Part shown: piece by piece, positions 8,826 through 17,083 of the stretch
Layout: every line of letters begins with the position of its first letter
Numbering within the stretch: the first letter of the stretch is position 1
Assembly (NCBI RefSeq): GCF_012912105.1
Contig: NZ_QMEA01000051.1
Location: 1-50,795 of the forward strand
Reading direction: 5' to 3'
DNA from: Brasilonema sp. UFV-L1
GTDB lineage: Bacteria; Cyanobacteriota; Cyanobacteriia; Cyanobacteriales; Nostocaceae
Length of the DNA: 50,795 bases
Made by a program: the position numbers and the translations under genes
The notes under the pieces: model-generated
Databases searched by the model: none
What the model saw: only the letters and a program-made list of their open reading frames with translations
Told to the model about the DNA's origin: nothing

Positions 8826-9911
8826 CTAACTGACAGCTTTACTCAAATTGACTGCTGCGTTCAAATCGCGGTCAATGACAAAGCCACAATGACCACATTC
8901 AAACACTCTCTCACTCAACGCGAGTATTTCTTTTTTGGTTCCACAGTTAGAACAGGTCTTAGAACTAGGAAACCATTTGTCAACCACAACCAATTTTGAA
9001 CCATAAAGCTCACATTTATAGGTTAACTGTCTGCGGAACTCGAAAAAGCTCATATCAGCTATAGCTTTGGCAAGTTTATGATTAGCCATCATTCCAGACA
9101 CATTGAGGTCTTCAATCACTATTACACCGTGATTCTTGGCTAGTAGTGTTGTTAACTTATGCAATGTGTCTTTTCGGATATTGGCAATCTTTCTATGCAG
9201 TCTAGCAATCTGTAACTGTGCTTTTCTCCAATTAGCTGAACCAATGATTTTATGCCGATTCAACCATTGCATTCTGCTTAGTTTTGCTTCGTAGTTTTTG
9301 TAAGACTTTGCACCTAAGATTACAACGCCCGTGCTAAGAGTGGCAAGGTTTTTTACACCTAAATCAACGCCTACAACAGAGTCAAAGGAAGATTCTTGAG
9401 TATCCACCTCAAATCGAAAGCTAATAAACCATCTATCGGCTTGGCGAGATATTGTACAAGACTTAATTAATACTTGTGGTAGTCGTTCATAAGTTTTGAG
9501 AACACCAATACATGGTACTTGAATCTTGTTATTGCCTAATATTTTGACAGTACCTTCAAGTGTGAAAGAGTCACGTTTACCTTTTTTCTTGAACAATGGT
9601 GTACCCGCAGTTTTGTTAAAACAACGTTTCCAAGACTCACGCAAAGCCATTAATGCTTGCTGTGGAGTAGACTTTGAACATTCATAATACCACTCGTTTT
9701 CAGACTTTACTAACGCTACTAACCATTTATGCAGGTCAATAGCACTCGGAAACTTAATCTTTGAATCGGGGTTATTTTTGTTATGGTCTAAGATTTGCTT
9801 GGTTAAAGCCAGTCCCCAATTCCAAGCATGGCGTGCTACACCGCAATGCTTCATTAATGCTATACGCTGCGCCTTATTCAGTTTCAATTCTGTTTTGAAA
9901 CCTAATAGCAT
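8826..9911 (-). CDS. tnpB: TnpB, IS200/IS605-family RNA-guided nuclease
   Basis: The 361-residue protein is a complete TnpB. RuvC-like catalytic motifs are present in order: GVDLGVKNLA (Asp), VIEDLNVSGMM (Glu) and DRDLNAAVNL (Asp). A zinc ribbon CSNC...CGHC lies between the last two. TnpB proteins use a guide RNA made from the element's own right end to cut the donor or empty site and so keep the element in the genome. There is no TnpA transposase next to it, so it is an IS1341-like, tnpB-only element. A divergent small ribbon-helix-helix gene starts 61 bases upstream, and a perfect palindrome sits between the two starts. Confidence 0.9.
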   Translation of the reverse strand: MLLGFKTELKLNKAQRIALMKHCGVARHAWNWGLALTKQILDHNKNNPDSKIKFPSAIDLHKWLVALVKSENEWYYECSKSTPQQALMALRESWKRCFNKTAGTPLFKKKGKRDSFTLEGTVKILGNNKIQVPCIGVLKTYERLPQVLIKSCTISRQADRWFISFRFEVDTQESSFDSVVGVDLGVKNLATLSTGVVILGAKSYKNYEAKLSRMQWLNRHKIIGSANWRKAQLQIARLHRKIANIRKDTLHKLTTLLAKNHGVIVIEDLNVSGMMANHKLAKAIADMSFFEFRRQLTYKCELYGSKLVVVDKWFPSSKTCSNCGTKKEILALSERVFECGHCGFVIDRDLNAAVNLSKAVS

Positions 9912-9935
9912 TGATTCGACCTTTCAATGTTATTC

Positions 9936-9956
9936 TACTCATATATTATATGAGTA
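9936..9956. promoter_or_regulatory. Perfect palindrome in divergent tnpB/RHH promoter
   Basis: The arms TACTCATATA and TATATGAGTA are exact reverse complements around one central T. The site lies midway between the divergent starts of tnpB (9911) and the RHH gene (9973), where an autoregulatory operator would be expected. Confidence 0.55.
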
Positions 9957-9972
9957 TTTATCAGTTGACAAT

Positions 9973-10137
9973 ATGGCAAGGAAAAAGATTTACTCGGAAG
10001 CAAAACGAAGATTTACAATGACTTTGACAGAAACAGCAATCCAATGGTTAGAGCAAAAACAGAATGAAATGCAAGCAGGCAGCTTAAGTGATGTCATTGA
10101 ACGTATGGCACGAGAAAAGCTACCCAAAAATGAGTAG
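9973..10137 (+). CDS. Ribbon-helix-helix (CopG/Arc-like) small protein accompanying tnpB
   Basis: The 54-residue protein reads as a minimal RHH DNA-binding domain: a basic N terminus (MARKKIYSEAKRR), a short strand (RFTMTLTE), then two helices separated by a turn (AIQWLEQKQNEM - AGSLSDVIERMAREKL). ATG 9973 is the natural start, since the open frame upstream overlaps tnpB on the other strand. Its position, back-to-back with tnpB across a palindrome, suggests it represses its own and the tnpB promoter. A second tnpB element in this window has the same arrangement. Confidence 0.65.
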   Translation: MARKKIYSEAKRRFTMTLTETAIQWLEQKQNEMQAGSLSDVIERMAREKLPKNE

Positions 10138-10159
10138 TAGTGGGTTGGGTCACAACGAT

Positions 10160-10302
10160 TGAAAAATCTGCCAGCCTCCGGAAAAATCGCCCATGTATAA
10201 ATACTCATTTTTTTGAAAAAATCTACGTTTGGGCGATTTTTCCGCCCAGATCGTTGGCGCGCTCACCAACCAATTAGTAATGAGGCTGGCAGATTTTTCC
10301 GG
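10160..10302. repeat. Nested long palindrome (cruciform-forming repeat)
   Basis: Two inverted repeats are nested. The outer pair is GAAAAATCTGCCAGCCTC (from 10163) and GAGGCTGGCAGATTTTTC (to about 10299). The inner pair is CGGAAAAATCGCCC and GGGCGATTTTTCCG. The spacer holds no gene. It lies between the RHH gene of the tnpB element and the truncated TauE fragment, so it may be a MITE or a complex element end. Confidence 0.6.
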
Positions 10303-10311
10303 TTTTAATGA

Positions 10312-10527
10312 AGCGGTAGCTTTGTCCATAAATTAAGTTACAGTTTCTTACCCTTTATTTTTGCAGGTGTCATTGCTTGGCCTCAAGCTGTTTTGATGGC
10401 TGTGGGTGGTTCTTTTGGTGGTTACTTGTGTGCTCACTATGCCCGTAGAGTTGAACCTCACTTAATTCGGAGAGTTGTTATGGTTGTTGCTTTTAGCATG
10501 ACGATTTACTTTTTTATTTATGGCTAG
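10312..10527 (+). pseudogene. TauE/SafE sulfite-exporter permease, C-terminal fragment
   Basis: An open frame without a start encodes the last ~70 residues of a TauE/SafE membrane permease: a hydrophobic segment, then GVIAWPQAVLMAVGGSFGGY, an RR-V motif (HYARRVEPHLIRRVV) and a final membrane helix before TAG at 10525-10527. In-frame stops just upstream (10306 and 10309) and the adjoining nested palindrome show that the 5' part was lost. The family exports sulfite or related organosulfur anions, which fits the sulfur theme of the window. Confidence 0.65.
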
Positions 10528-10538
10528 AACACAAAAAA

Positions 10539-11162
10539 CTAAGCTTGTATCCCTACTATTAAAAAATTTACTAATTCTTCGGCAAACGCATCATCTAACG
10601 TCGCATGCTTGAGCAGTAACCGATACCAGATAGGACCATAAATCGTATCAATCACCAATTCCAAATTCAAATCTGGGCGTAGTTCACCTCGTGCAATACC
10701 CCGCTCCAAAATTGTGCGCGTCGCTGCTCTACGACATTTAATAAACTGCTCGCGAAACGCCTCAGCTAAAGAAGCATCCATTTGTGCCTCAGCAATCAGT
10801 CCTGTAACAGCAGTACCTGTAGTTGTTGTTGTCAGGATTGCAAATAGTTGCTGTAGAATCTGATACAGGTCTTGTTTAACCGAACCTGTATCGGGTGTAG
10901 GAATATTCTGCGTAGCTTTTTCGGAGTATGCTTCCATAACGACTGCTGCCTTAGAAGGCCACCAACGATAAATAGTTTGTTTGCCTACTCCTGCACGAGA
11001 TGCGATCGCCTCAATACAAATATCGCGATAGCCTTTCTCCTCGAGTAACTCAGCAGTTGCTTTGAGAATTGCTTGATGAGAACGCTGATTTCGCCTGCGA
11101 ATCACAGGTGCTTCAGTAGGAGATGGTTTTTGAGTAGTTTTGTTCTCAAGTAGTTGTGACAT
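10539..11162 (-). CDS. TetR/AcrR-family transcriptional regulator
   Basis: The 207-residue protein has the TetR N-terminal helix-turn-helix at about residues 47-70 (ICIEAIASRAGVGKQTIYRWW), followed by KAAVVMEAY and a helical ligand domain with a TetR_C-like tail. ATG 11162 (MSQLLEN) is chosen; a longer frame starts 33 codons upstream but runs through the promoter and operator. It faces away from an exported small protein gene at 11303, and the inverted repeat between them is the likely operator. Its ligand is unknown. It converges on the TauE fragment. Confidence 0.85.
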   Translation of the reverse strand: MSQLLENKTTQKPSPTEAPVIRRRNQRSHQAILKATAELLEEKGYRDICIEAIASRAGVGKQTIYRWWPSKAAVVMEAYSEKATQNIPTPDTGSVKQDLYQILQQLFAILTTTTTGTAVTGLIAEAQMDASLAEAFREQFIKCRRAATRTILERGIARGELRPDLNLELVIDTIYGPIWYRLLLKHATLDDAFAEELVNFLIVGIQA

Positions 11163-11207
11163 AGACAAAAGACTCCAGCTGTGCAATTTTGTATAGACGT
11201 TACGATC

Positions 11208-11232
11208 CGTCTTGTTATAGATTGACAAGACG
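11208..11232. promoter_or_regulatory. Inverted repeat, probable TetR operator
   Basis: CGTCTTGT (11208-11215) and ACAAGACG (11225-11232) are exact reverse complements with a 9-base spacer. The site lies between the TetR gene and the divergent exported protein gene, and a TTATAATT box follows at about 11243, so binding would control both genes. Confidence 0.6.
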
Positions 11233-11302
11233 ATACGGTTCGTTATAATTAAAAATAACAAATTTGCTGAAATACTTACAGCAAAAATGCAGGAGTTGAA
11301 TG

Positions 11303-11662
11303 ATGAAACGTTTAATTGTTGGTAGCTTATCCTTATTGCTTATATCTACTGTTGGTGCATCTGTAGTTCGAGCTGAGTCATCGGCATATAATCCTGCTGT
11401 TTCAGGAAAGACTCCCTCTTATGTTGGGATTACACCTTTCAATCTCGTGAATTTGGCTTATCAAGGTCAGTTGCAAGACCAAGGTATTCCTAGTTACCAA
11501 GACCTTATATCGGCTTACCAGGCAAAACAAATTAGTGCTGAAGATATTGTTCGCAGCGCCGTTCAGTCAAAAAAACTGCCATCACAACTTCTTTCTGACA
11601 AAGCATACCTCAACGCTGTAAAAACTCAGCTAGATAGTTTCAGAACGACTCAAAATTACTAA
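11303..11662 (+). CDS. Small exported protein of cyanobacterial type, function unknown
   Basis: The 119-residue protein starts with a cleavable signal peptide (KRLIVGSLSLLLISTVGASVVRAES, probable cut after ARAE-like VRA). The mature part contains TPFNLVNLAYQGQLQDQGIP and repeated short helices ending in an acidic/polar tail. I recognise the pattern from small exported proteins in cyanobacteria but know no function. Two adjacent ATGs exist; AGGAG at 11291-11295 gives better spacing to the second, at 11303. It is divergent from the TetR gene and shares its operator region, so TetR control is likely. Confidence 0.7.
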   Translation: MKRLIVGSLSLLLISTVGASVVRAESSAYNPAVSGKTPSYVGITPFNLVNLAYQGQLQDQGIPSYQDLISAYQAKQISAEDIVRSAVQSKKLPSQLLSDKAYLNAVKTQLDSFRTTQNY

Positions 11663-12396
11663 CTCAAAATTACTAGAAGTATATCTAGGGAATCACTTGA
11701 GCTTGTGATTGTACGTGTGTGACCAGGCTTTATCGCAGGTGACCAAGTTTCTAGTCGTGAAATGGTACGTATTGCATATGACAAAAGGTTTTTTCATGGT
11801 ATGCGTTCCTGAGGTAACGACTAAACAATTTTGTTATCAATTGCTTGGTTCCAGTTTGGCTTTTGCTTGATAGTTCCCAGGCTTTGAGAATTTATTACCT
11901 TGATCAATAGTGACAGCAGGGGGGACTTATTCCGTACAGGGGTTAGAAACTGCTACTGCACTAGATCTTGTTGAAGATGATGCACTCCTTATTAGTGGTC
12001 AGCACAGATTGTACTGTGTACAAACTTTGTCCACCTGGCACTCTAATAAATTGCTAGCAATCAAACTTAAATTATACGGTAAATTGGTCTGTTGATAGTA
12101 GATTATGAATAATAATTGCATACATACCAGTGAAAAGCAAGATCACAGTTGCAAAACTTTAACTAATGGGGAGTCTGAGGGGCTATGAGTCTCCCCCCAT
12201 AACGGTACACCCCAAAGGCGGCGAGATACATAGACCTCTCAAGTAGTCAATTCCTAGTAACTAATTTCCTAGTGGTCTATCACATTAGTTTTGATTGATT
12301 TATATACTTCAAAACCATGTACGAACGCTCGGATGCAACGTCTCTACAACCCACTAGAATTAATGCGATAAACCACTAGACAAGCGCGAGAGCGAT
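11663..12396. other. Gene-poor spacer with a MITE-like repeat
   Basis: No convincing gene is present; a 61-codon frame at 11910 has no ribosome-binding site or recognisable motif. A hairpin (GGGGAG and CTCCCC arms) lies at about 12168-12203. A possible weak copy of the sulfur-region motif, TACGG-N16-TAGTA, lies at 12075-12100. A MITE-like repeat lies at 12269-12379. Confidence 0.45.
12269..12379. mobile_element. MITE-like element with 19-20-bp inverted ends
   Basis: CTAGTGGTCTATCACATTAG at the left pairs with TAATGCGATAAACCACTAG at the right (two mismatches). The interior carries GGATGCAACGTCTCTAC, which also occurs at about 27319, a dispersed repeat shared within the window. Confidence 0.45.
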
Positions 12397-14577
12397 TCAA
12401 ATTTGATAGTCTAATGTGTACAGAACTTTCCCACAGCGCTGATTTGCAGGTAAAGCCTCCAACATCTTTTTGGGTAATGGTAGTTTCAGGTTATTCATCA
12501 ACTCAATAAACTGACTGCGGCTGCGTCCAGCAAACCGGGGATTCCAGCGCTTTTCTTCGCCAATAGTAGACACTGTACGTCCTTGGTAGTCGTGACCAGG
12601 ATACACTAACGTGTCATCCGGTAGTGTGAATAGTTTTTGCGTGACGACATCATACAGTAATCCGGCGTCACCGTTCTGGAAGTCGGTACGACCACAGCCT
12701 CGGATGAATAATGCATCTCCGGTTAACAAGTGAGTCCCATTTACCAGGTAAGCCATGTGAGTGTCGGTATGTCCAGGTGTGGCTATCGCTTGAATCTGTA
12801 AATTCCCCAGTAGCAATACCTCACCATCTACAATGTAGCGGTCTGCACTGGTAATCTCAGCATTTTCAGGCATGATACTTAGACAACCTGTAAATGACCT
12901 GAGTTGACCAGATCCAGTAATGTGGTCAGCATGAATATGGGTTTCTAGACAGTAGCGTAAAGTCAGTCCTAGTTCTCGTAAGATTTGGAGGTCACGTTCG
13001 ACTTGTTCCAATACAGGATCTACTAGGATAGCTGTTGATGTGTCTGGATCAGCAATTAGGTATGTGTAGGTACTCGACTCTTTATCAAATAGCTGACGAA
13101 ATAGCATGGCAGGTTTGTCCAACGTGCTCAACGGATTTCTCATAAACCAATCTCTTTCAATAGCAGCATAGAATCTAAAATTGAGAGATTTCAGTAATTC
13201 CTGTGCCAAATTCGCTGCTTGAGAGCGAATTTCAGGAACAGCAGTGGTTTCCCAAAGGTTTCCCTTGCGCGGTGTTCCCAGCGTGTACAGCATTTGGGAA
13301 ACATTTCCTTCGGCATCAATGAGAGCACCATTTGCAGCAGTATCGATGCCAATGGACAAAGCATTAGGACGAATGAGCCGTTGTTCTTGTAAACTGGCAA
13401 GCAATGGATGCTGCAATCTGCGATAGTTACAATCTGAGCCTGTGCAATTTACAATCTGGTTCACCCGTAAAACAATATCTTTGTGTGTTACTCGTTGGCG
13501 AATTGTCACATCAACTCCCGAATCAAACTCCTGACAAGTTTGAATCCGACCTGCATAATGGGTAAGTTGACCAGACTCGGTAGCACAATGAAGTACCTCA
13601 GCAATTTCTTGAGCGATCCGGTGTCGATGAACTTCCCAGTATGCCTTGACGTGGCGCAAAAACCTTTTCTGTTCCTTCACTGGGAGTGCTTGCCAAAGTT
13701 GTTGAGTGACTGGACGGAGTGCATCGATAACCGCCCGCCAATCTGTCTGGTGAACAGCTGCTGCTTTTACTTCTCGACGTACTAGACGCAGTAGTTCTCG
13801 CGCAGTTTTTGGCGCAGTCTCTACGTTCAGAAAGGCAGGATAAGGAATTGTGGGTTTGTGAGGTTGCGGCTTCAATCCGTGACGAGAGACGGCATAAATC
13901 TTTCCTTGAAAACCTTTTTGGTGCAAAGCAATAACTGCATCAACCATTGTCAACCCAGTTCCCACCAACAAAATGGAATCCTCTGGATTGAGATCGGTAA
14001 TTGCATCTAACGTAGACCAAGCATCTCTCACACAGGGATGATTTTTCCCTAAAGCAGCAATTGGTTCTGGTAGAGATGCCGGGAAATTCCCTAGAGCGAG
14101 TACAGCTTTTTGCACATACAAACGCTGACCACCACGCAGGTATACTGTTGTGCTGTGGCTTGTCGTTTCAATGGCGACTGCCTCATCTACAATCCTCTCC
14201 AACCGCACATAAGCCAGAGCATTTGCTTCTGCTTCCTTCAGAACCGCCTGAATATAATCCCCATAAATCTTACGCGCCACAAAGGTAGATGCACTCACAG
14301 ACTCATGTCCATTGCTATGAAGCCAGTTTAAGAAATGATCCGGTTCATCAGCAAACGCACTCATTTTAAGAGCTGGCACGTTCAGCAAATGACAATCCAC
14401 TGGCGTACTGTATGCAACTCCTCTACCTATTGCAGAATGATGTTCAATCAACTTAATCGTAAGTGGTATTGTTGCATTTTGCAGAAGATTTGCTGCAACA
14501 AGAGAACCACTAAAGCCGCCTCCAATAATTGCAATTTCACAAGGATAAACAGTTAAATTTAGAATACTGTTATACAT
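12397..14577 (-). CDS. Fusion of FAD/NAD(P)-binding protein and ETHE1-like persulfide dioxygenase
   Basis: The 726-residue protein joins two enzymes. Residues 1 to about 470 form an FAD/NAD(P)-binding domain (NAD_binding_9 type) with the dinucleotide loop G19-G-G21-FS-G24. From about residue 490 follows a metallo-beta-lactamase-fold domain with metal ligands H547-x-H549-x-D551-H552, H603 (PGHT), D621 and H662 (YPGHDY). The signature IRGCGRTDFQ is typical of ETHE1-type persulfide dioxygenases, which oxidise glutathione persulfide to sulfite. A flavin domain on the same chain could supply or sense persulfide-linked redox chemistry, but that is inference. The ATG at 14577 is preferred to an upstream TTG at 14583. 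There is no frameshift at the join: one open frame covers both parts. Confidence 0.8.
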   Translation of the reverse strand: MYNSILNLTVYPCEIAIIGGGFSGSLVAANLLQNATIPLTIKLIEHHSAIGRGVAYSTPVDCHLLNVPALKMSAFADEPDHFLNWLHSNGHESVSASTFVARKIYGDYIQAVLKEAEANALAYVRLERIVDEAVAIETTSHSTTVYLRGGQRLYVQKAVLALGNFPASLPEPIAALGKNHPCVRDAWSTLDAITDLNPEDSILLVGTGLTMVDAVIALHQKGFQGKIYAVSRHGLKPQPHKPTIPYPAFLNVETAPKTARELLRLVRREVKAAAVHQTDWRAVIDALRPVTQQLWQALPVKEQKRFLRHVKAYWEVHRHRIAQEIAEVLHCATESGQLTHYAGRIQTCQEFDSGVDVTIRQRVTHKDIVLRVNQIVNCTGSDCNYRRLQHPLLASLQEQRLIRPNALSIGIDTAANGALIDAEGNVSQMLYTLGTPRKGNLWETTAVPEIRSQAANLAQELLKSLNFRFYAAIERDWFMRNPLSTLDKPAMLFRQLFDKESSTYTYLIADPDTSTAILVDPVLEQVERDLQILRELGLTLRYCLETHIHADHITGSGQLRSFTGCLSIMPENAEITSADRYIVDGEVLLLGNLQIQAIATPGHTDTHMAYLVNGTHLLTGDALFIRGCGRTDFQNGDAGLLYDVVTQKLFTLPDDTLVYPGHDYQGRTVSTIGEEKRWNPRFAGRSRSQFIELMNNLKLPLPKKMLEALPANQRCGKVLYTLDYQI

Positions 14578-14982
14578 AATCAAGTCTGAAATAAACTTGT
14601 TGCTACATATTTACTTACAAATTTATCTCAAGTTATTTCTGATGTGCATCTATTTTGATTAATGAAATGTATAAATTAATTTTAAACCGCACTTAGACAC
14701 ATGACAAACCGGGAATTTCACTTGAGTTTTAAATTCTCTAAATTGAGCGGGTTAACATTTGGAATTAACACTAACTAAAACCCAGGTTAGATAAATATTT
14801 TGAGTTTCTTCGTATCTCTTTTCCCGACTAAATCGATACAATTGTAGTTGTTTGCAAAACAACCCTGATTGACTGTTTTAGAACGTAAATTTTACCGATG
14901 GAATTGTCATTTTTTCCTGACAAAGCCAGCAATCTTTTGACCTAGGATTTCATTGAGCAAAAATACTTAAAGATGAGGACAA
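14578..14982. other. AT-rich spacer, nothing recognised
   Basis: This stretch between two divergent genes has no open frame of note, repeat or clear hairpin. It should carry promoters for the fusion gene (minus) and the FosX-like gene (plus). GAGGAC at 14974 is the ribosome-binding site of the latter. Confidence 0.4.
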
Positions 14983-15381
14983 ATGATTCAAGGAATTAGC
15001 CATATTACATTCATTGTGAGAGACTTGGAGAAAATGACGAAATTCCTCATATACATATTTGATGCCAAGGAAATTTATTCTAGCGGTGAGGAAACTTTCT
15101 CTATCTCAAAAGAAAAATTTTTTCTGATTAATGATTTATGGGTTGCTATTATGGAAGGTGAGCCTTTATCAGAAAAAACCTATAACCACGTGGCTTTTAA
15201 GATAGCCGAACAAGACTACGAACTCTATGCCGAAAAACTTAGAAATCTGGGAGTGAATATAAAAGAAGCTCGAAGCCGTGTGGAAGGTGAAGGACGCTCT
15301 TTATATTTTTACGACTACGACGGGTACAGCTACAGTTTTAATCCGATTAATAGAGATTTAATGCGATTAACTACGATTTAA
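14983..15381 (+). CDS. fosX: FosX-like glyoxalase-fold protein with a missing metal ligand
   Basis: The 132-residue protein aligns end to end with FosX, the Mn-dependent fosfomycin epoxide hydrolase: ISHITFIVRDL, FDAKEIYSSGEETFSISKEKFFLI, TYNHVAFKI and GEGRSLYFYDYDG. The metal ligands H7 and H69 and the general base E44 are in place. The third ligand, Glu118 in Listeria FosX (FELH), is replaced by Ser118 in the sequence YSYSFNP, and the last 15 residues no longer resemble the family. The reading frame is otherwise intact. It may be an inactive or repurposed member, so fosfomycin resistance should not be assumed. Confidence 0.78.
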   Translation: MIQGISHITFIVRDLEKMTKFLIYIFDAKEIYSSGEETFSISKEKFFLINDLWVAIMEGEPLSEKTYNHVAFKIAEQDYELYAEKLRNLGVNIKEARSRVEGEGRSLYFYDYDGYSYSFNPINRDLMRLTTI

Positions 15382-15538
15382 CGTTACCTAGTGATTAGAC
15401 CGGAGGCGATCCTGGTCATGCCCCGGCACGTTGTACCTATGAAAAGTTGGGTTTCAGGCTGTTAGCGATCGCCAGGTACTTCAAGAAGTTGTAGGTGCTC
15501 TGGGTTTGAAAACGATCAGATCGAGCGTCACGTCCGTA

Positions 15539-16546
15539 TCAAGTAAAAGTTGCATTTAATGCAGTTGCGATTTGCACAAAAACCTCACCAGCACCAGAAG
15601 TGGAATTGGTTACTGCAATAGGGTGTCCTGTATCACCACCGCTACAGATACGGGGATCTATGGGAATCTGTCCCAGTAAAGGTGCTTGCAATTCTGCTGC
15701 AAGTTTTTCACCACCACCACTACCAAAAATTGGTGTGCGTGAGCCACAATCACTACAGATTAAATAACTCATATTTTCCACAATTCCGAGGACAGGAACA
15801 CCCACTTGACGAAACATATGTATGTTACGGCGCACATCGGAAATAGCAACCAGTTGAGGAGTCGTCACCAAAATCACCCCACATATTGGGCTTTCTTGCA
15901 CAATTGTAATTTGGGCATCTCCTGTTCCTGGTGGTAAATCAATTAATAAATAATCCAATTCGCCCCATTCCACATCTTGCAGAAATTGAGTGATAATCTT
16001 GTGTAATACTGGTCCTCGCCATGCTAAAGGACGATTTGGTTCTGCGAGTAAACCCACTGACATGAGTTTAATTCCCTGGATTTCTAGGGGTAAAAACTTC
16101 TCACCTGCGGGAGTATGAATAACTTGAATATCAGCTTGTCCTATACCTAACATTTGCGGTATATTCGGACCATAGACATCAGCATCTAGTAACCCAACTT
16201 TTGCACCTTGTAATTTTAAAGCTGCCGCTATATTCACGGCTGTAGTGGATTTGCCGACACCACCTTTGCCACTGGAAACAGCTAGAGTGATTTTGACACC
16301 GGGAATTGTGCAGAGTTGAATGTAAGTTTTTTTGCACCAAGATAGGGATGATAATACAGATTGAATTTCTTTGTGTAATTGATGTTGATGGGAACCGATG
16401 TAGAAGCGTAGATAAATGTAGTCATCAACTATACGTAGATTTCGCACCATTCCCAAACTTACGATGTCATTTTTGAGAGTGGGTTCGATGACTTGTTTGA
16501 GGAGTTGGATGACTTCTTGCTGACGGGAATCGGGATTTGGTTGCAT
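15539..16546 (-). CDS. mrp: Mrp/ApbC/NBP35-type P-loop ATPase (Fe-S carrier)
   Basis: The 335-residue protein begins with a DUF59/MIP18-like domain (about residues 8-80), followed by the deviant Walker A GKGGVGKST at 93-101, DADVYGPNIP at 121-130 and LIDLPPGTGD (Walker B region). A CxxC pair (ICSDCGS, around 262-266) binds the bridging [4Fe-4S] cluster in this family. Mrp proteins hold and pass Fe-S clusters to apoproteins in the cytosol. The surrounding region encodes two ferredoxins and other Fe enzymes, but Mrp is a housekeeping gene and the link is only positional. Confidence 0.93.
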   Translation of the reverse strand: MQPNPDSRQQEVIQLLKQVIEPTLKNDIVSLGMVRNLRIVDDYIYLRFYIGSHQHQLHKEIQSVLSSLSWCKKTYIQLCTIPGVKITLAVSSGKGGVGKSTTAVNIAAALKLQGAKVGLLDADVYGPNIPQMLGIGQADIQVIHTPAGEKFLPLEIQGIKLMSVGLLAEPNRPLAWRGPVLHKIITQFLQDVEWGELDYLLIDLPPGTGDAQITIVQESPICGVILVTTPQLVAISDVRRNIHMFRQVGVPVLGIVENMSYLICSDCGSRTPIFGSGGGEKLAAELQAPLLGQIPIDPRICSGGDTGHPIAVTNSTSGAGEVFVQIATALNATFT

Positions 16547-16558
16547 CTTCTTTTCTAT

Positions 16559-16611
16559 CAGTTACCAGTTACCAGTTACCAGTTACCAGTTATCAGTTAT
16601 CAGTTATCAGG
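16559..16611. repeat. Heptamer tandem repeat (CAGTTAC/CAGTTAT)
   Basis: About seven consecutive copies of a 7-base unit, switching from CAGTTAC to CAGTTAT. Short tandem heptamers of this kind are characteristic of heterocystous cyanobacteria. Confidence 0.85.
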
Positions 16612-16691
16612 TGCTTACTGTTCAATTGATGTATGCGGCATAATTCTTTTTAGATGAGCGTAACACCACGCACAACGAGGAGGATAATAAC

Positions 16692-16893
16692 ATGAAAGTC
16701 TCACCAGTTGTGAATGAAGAGTTTTCACTCTTTGCGATCATTGATATTAGTGCCTTGGTTTCTGGAACTGATGAGCGCTATATGGTAGCCTCTCAAATTG
16801 GGGAAGCGTGTCGCGAGTGCGGGTTTTTCTATATAGTTGGACATGGTGTAGATGAAAATTTACAGCAACGGTTAGAAGAACTCAGAACGAGAA
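16692..16893 (+). pseudogene. 2OG-Fe(II) oxygenase (isopenicillin N synthase-like), N-terminal relic
   Basis: After a good ribosome-binding site (GAGGAGG) and ATG, the first ~65 residues match the start of IPNS-type oxygenases: IDISALVSG, then IGEACRECGFFYIVGHGVDENLQQRLEEL. Beyond about 16890 the frame continues to 17111 but the sequence is unrelated to the family. The metal- and 2OG-binding regions are missing. The gene is a truncated remnant fused by rearrangement to DNA upstream of the HigA-like gene. Confidence 0.65.
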
Positions 16894-17083
16894 ATCGAAT
16901 GAAATTACAGCAGTTTCCGAATGTACTACATTTTCATGCTTGGTGGTGTACGTATTTCATGACGACTACTCTGAAAATAAGGCAGACAGCAGAAGGAATA
17001 AGGATTTTCATCCTTAGTAGTGCTGAACTGAAAGTTCATGGACCACTAAACTCCAAACTATTAATCCAGAAATTTATGCCAAT

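Noticed and set aside
11910-12095. 61-codon frame
   Set aside because: No ribosome-binding site, no motif, ends near a repeat.
14983-15381. Fosfomycin resistance determinant
   Set aside because: A metal ligand is missing, so resistance cannot be claimed from the family match.
15384-15530. Fragment reading TYEKLGFRLLAIARYF
   Set aside because: It resembles a GNAT tail but is too short and lies beside a GCGATCGC site; not strong enough to call a pseudogene.
16559-16611. Tandem repeats as a CRISPR array
   Set aside because: The unit is only seven bases and there are no spacers.
16890-17080. Possible HigB toxin relic before higA
   Set aside because: A short stretch (FRMYYIFMLGG) recalls the family, but frames are broken and no catalytic residues are seen.
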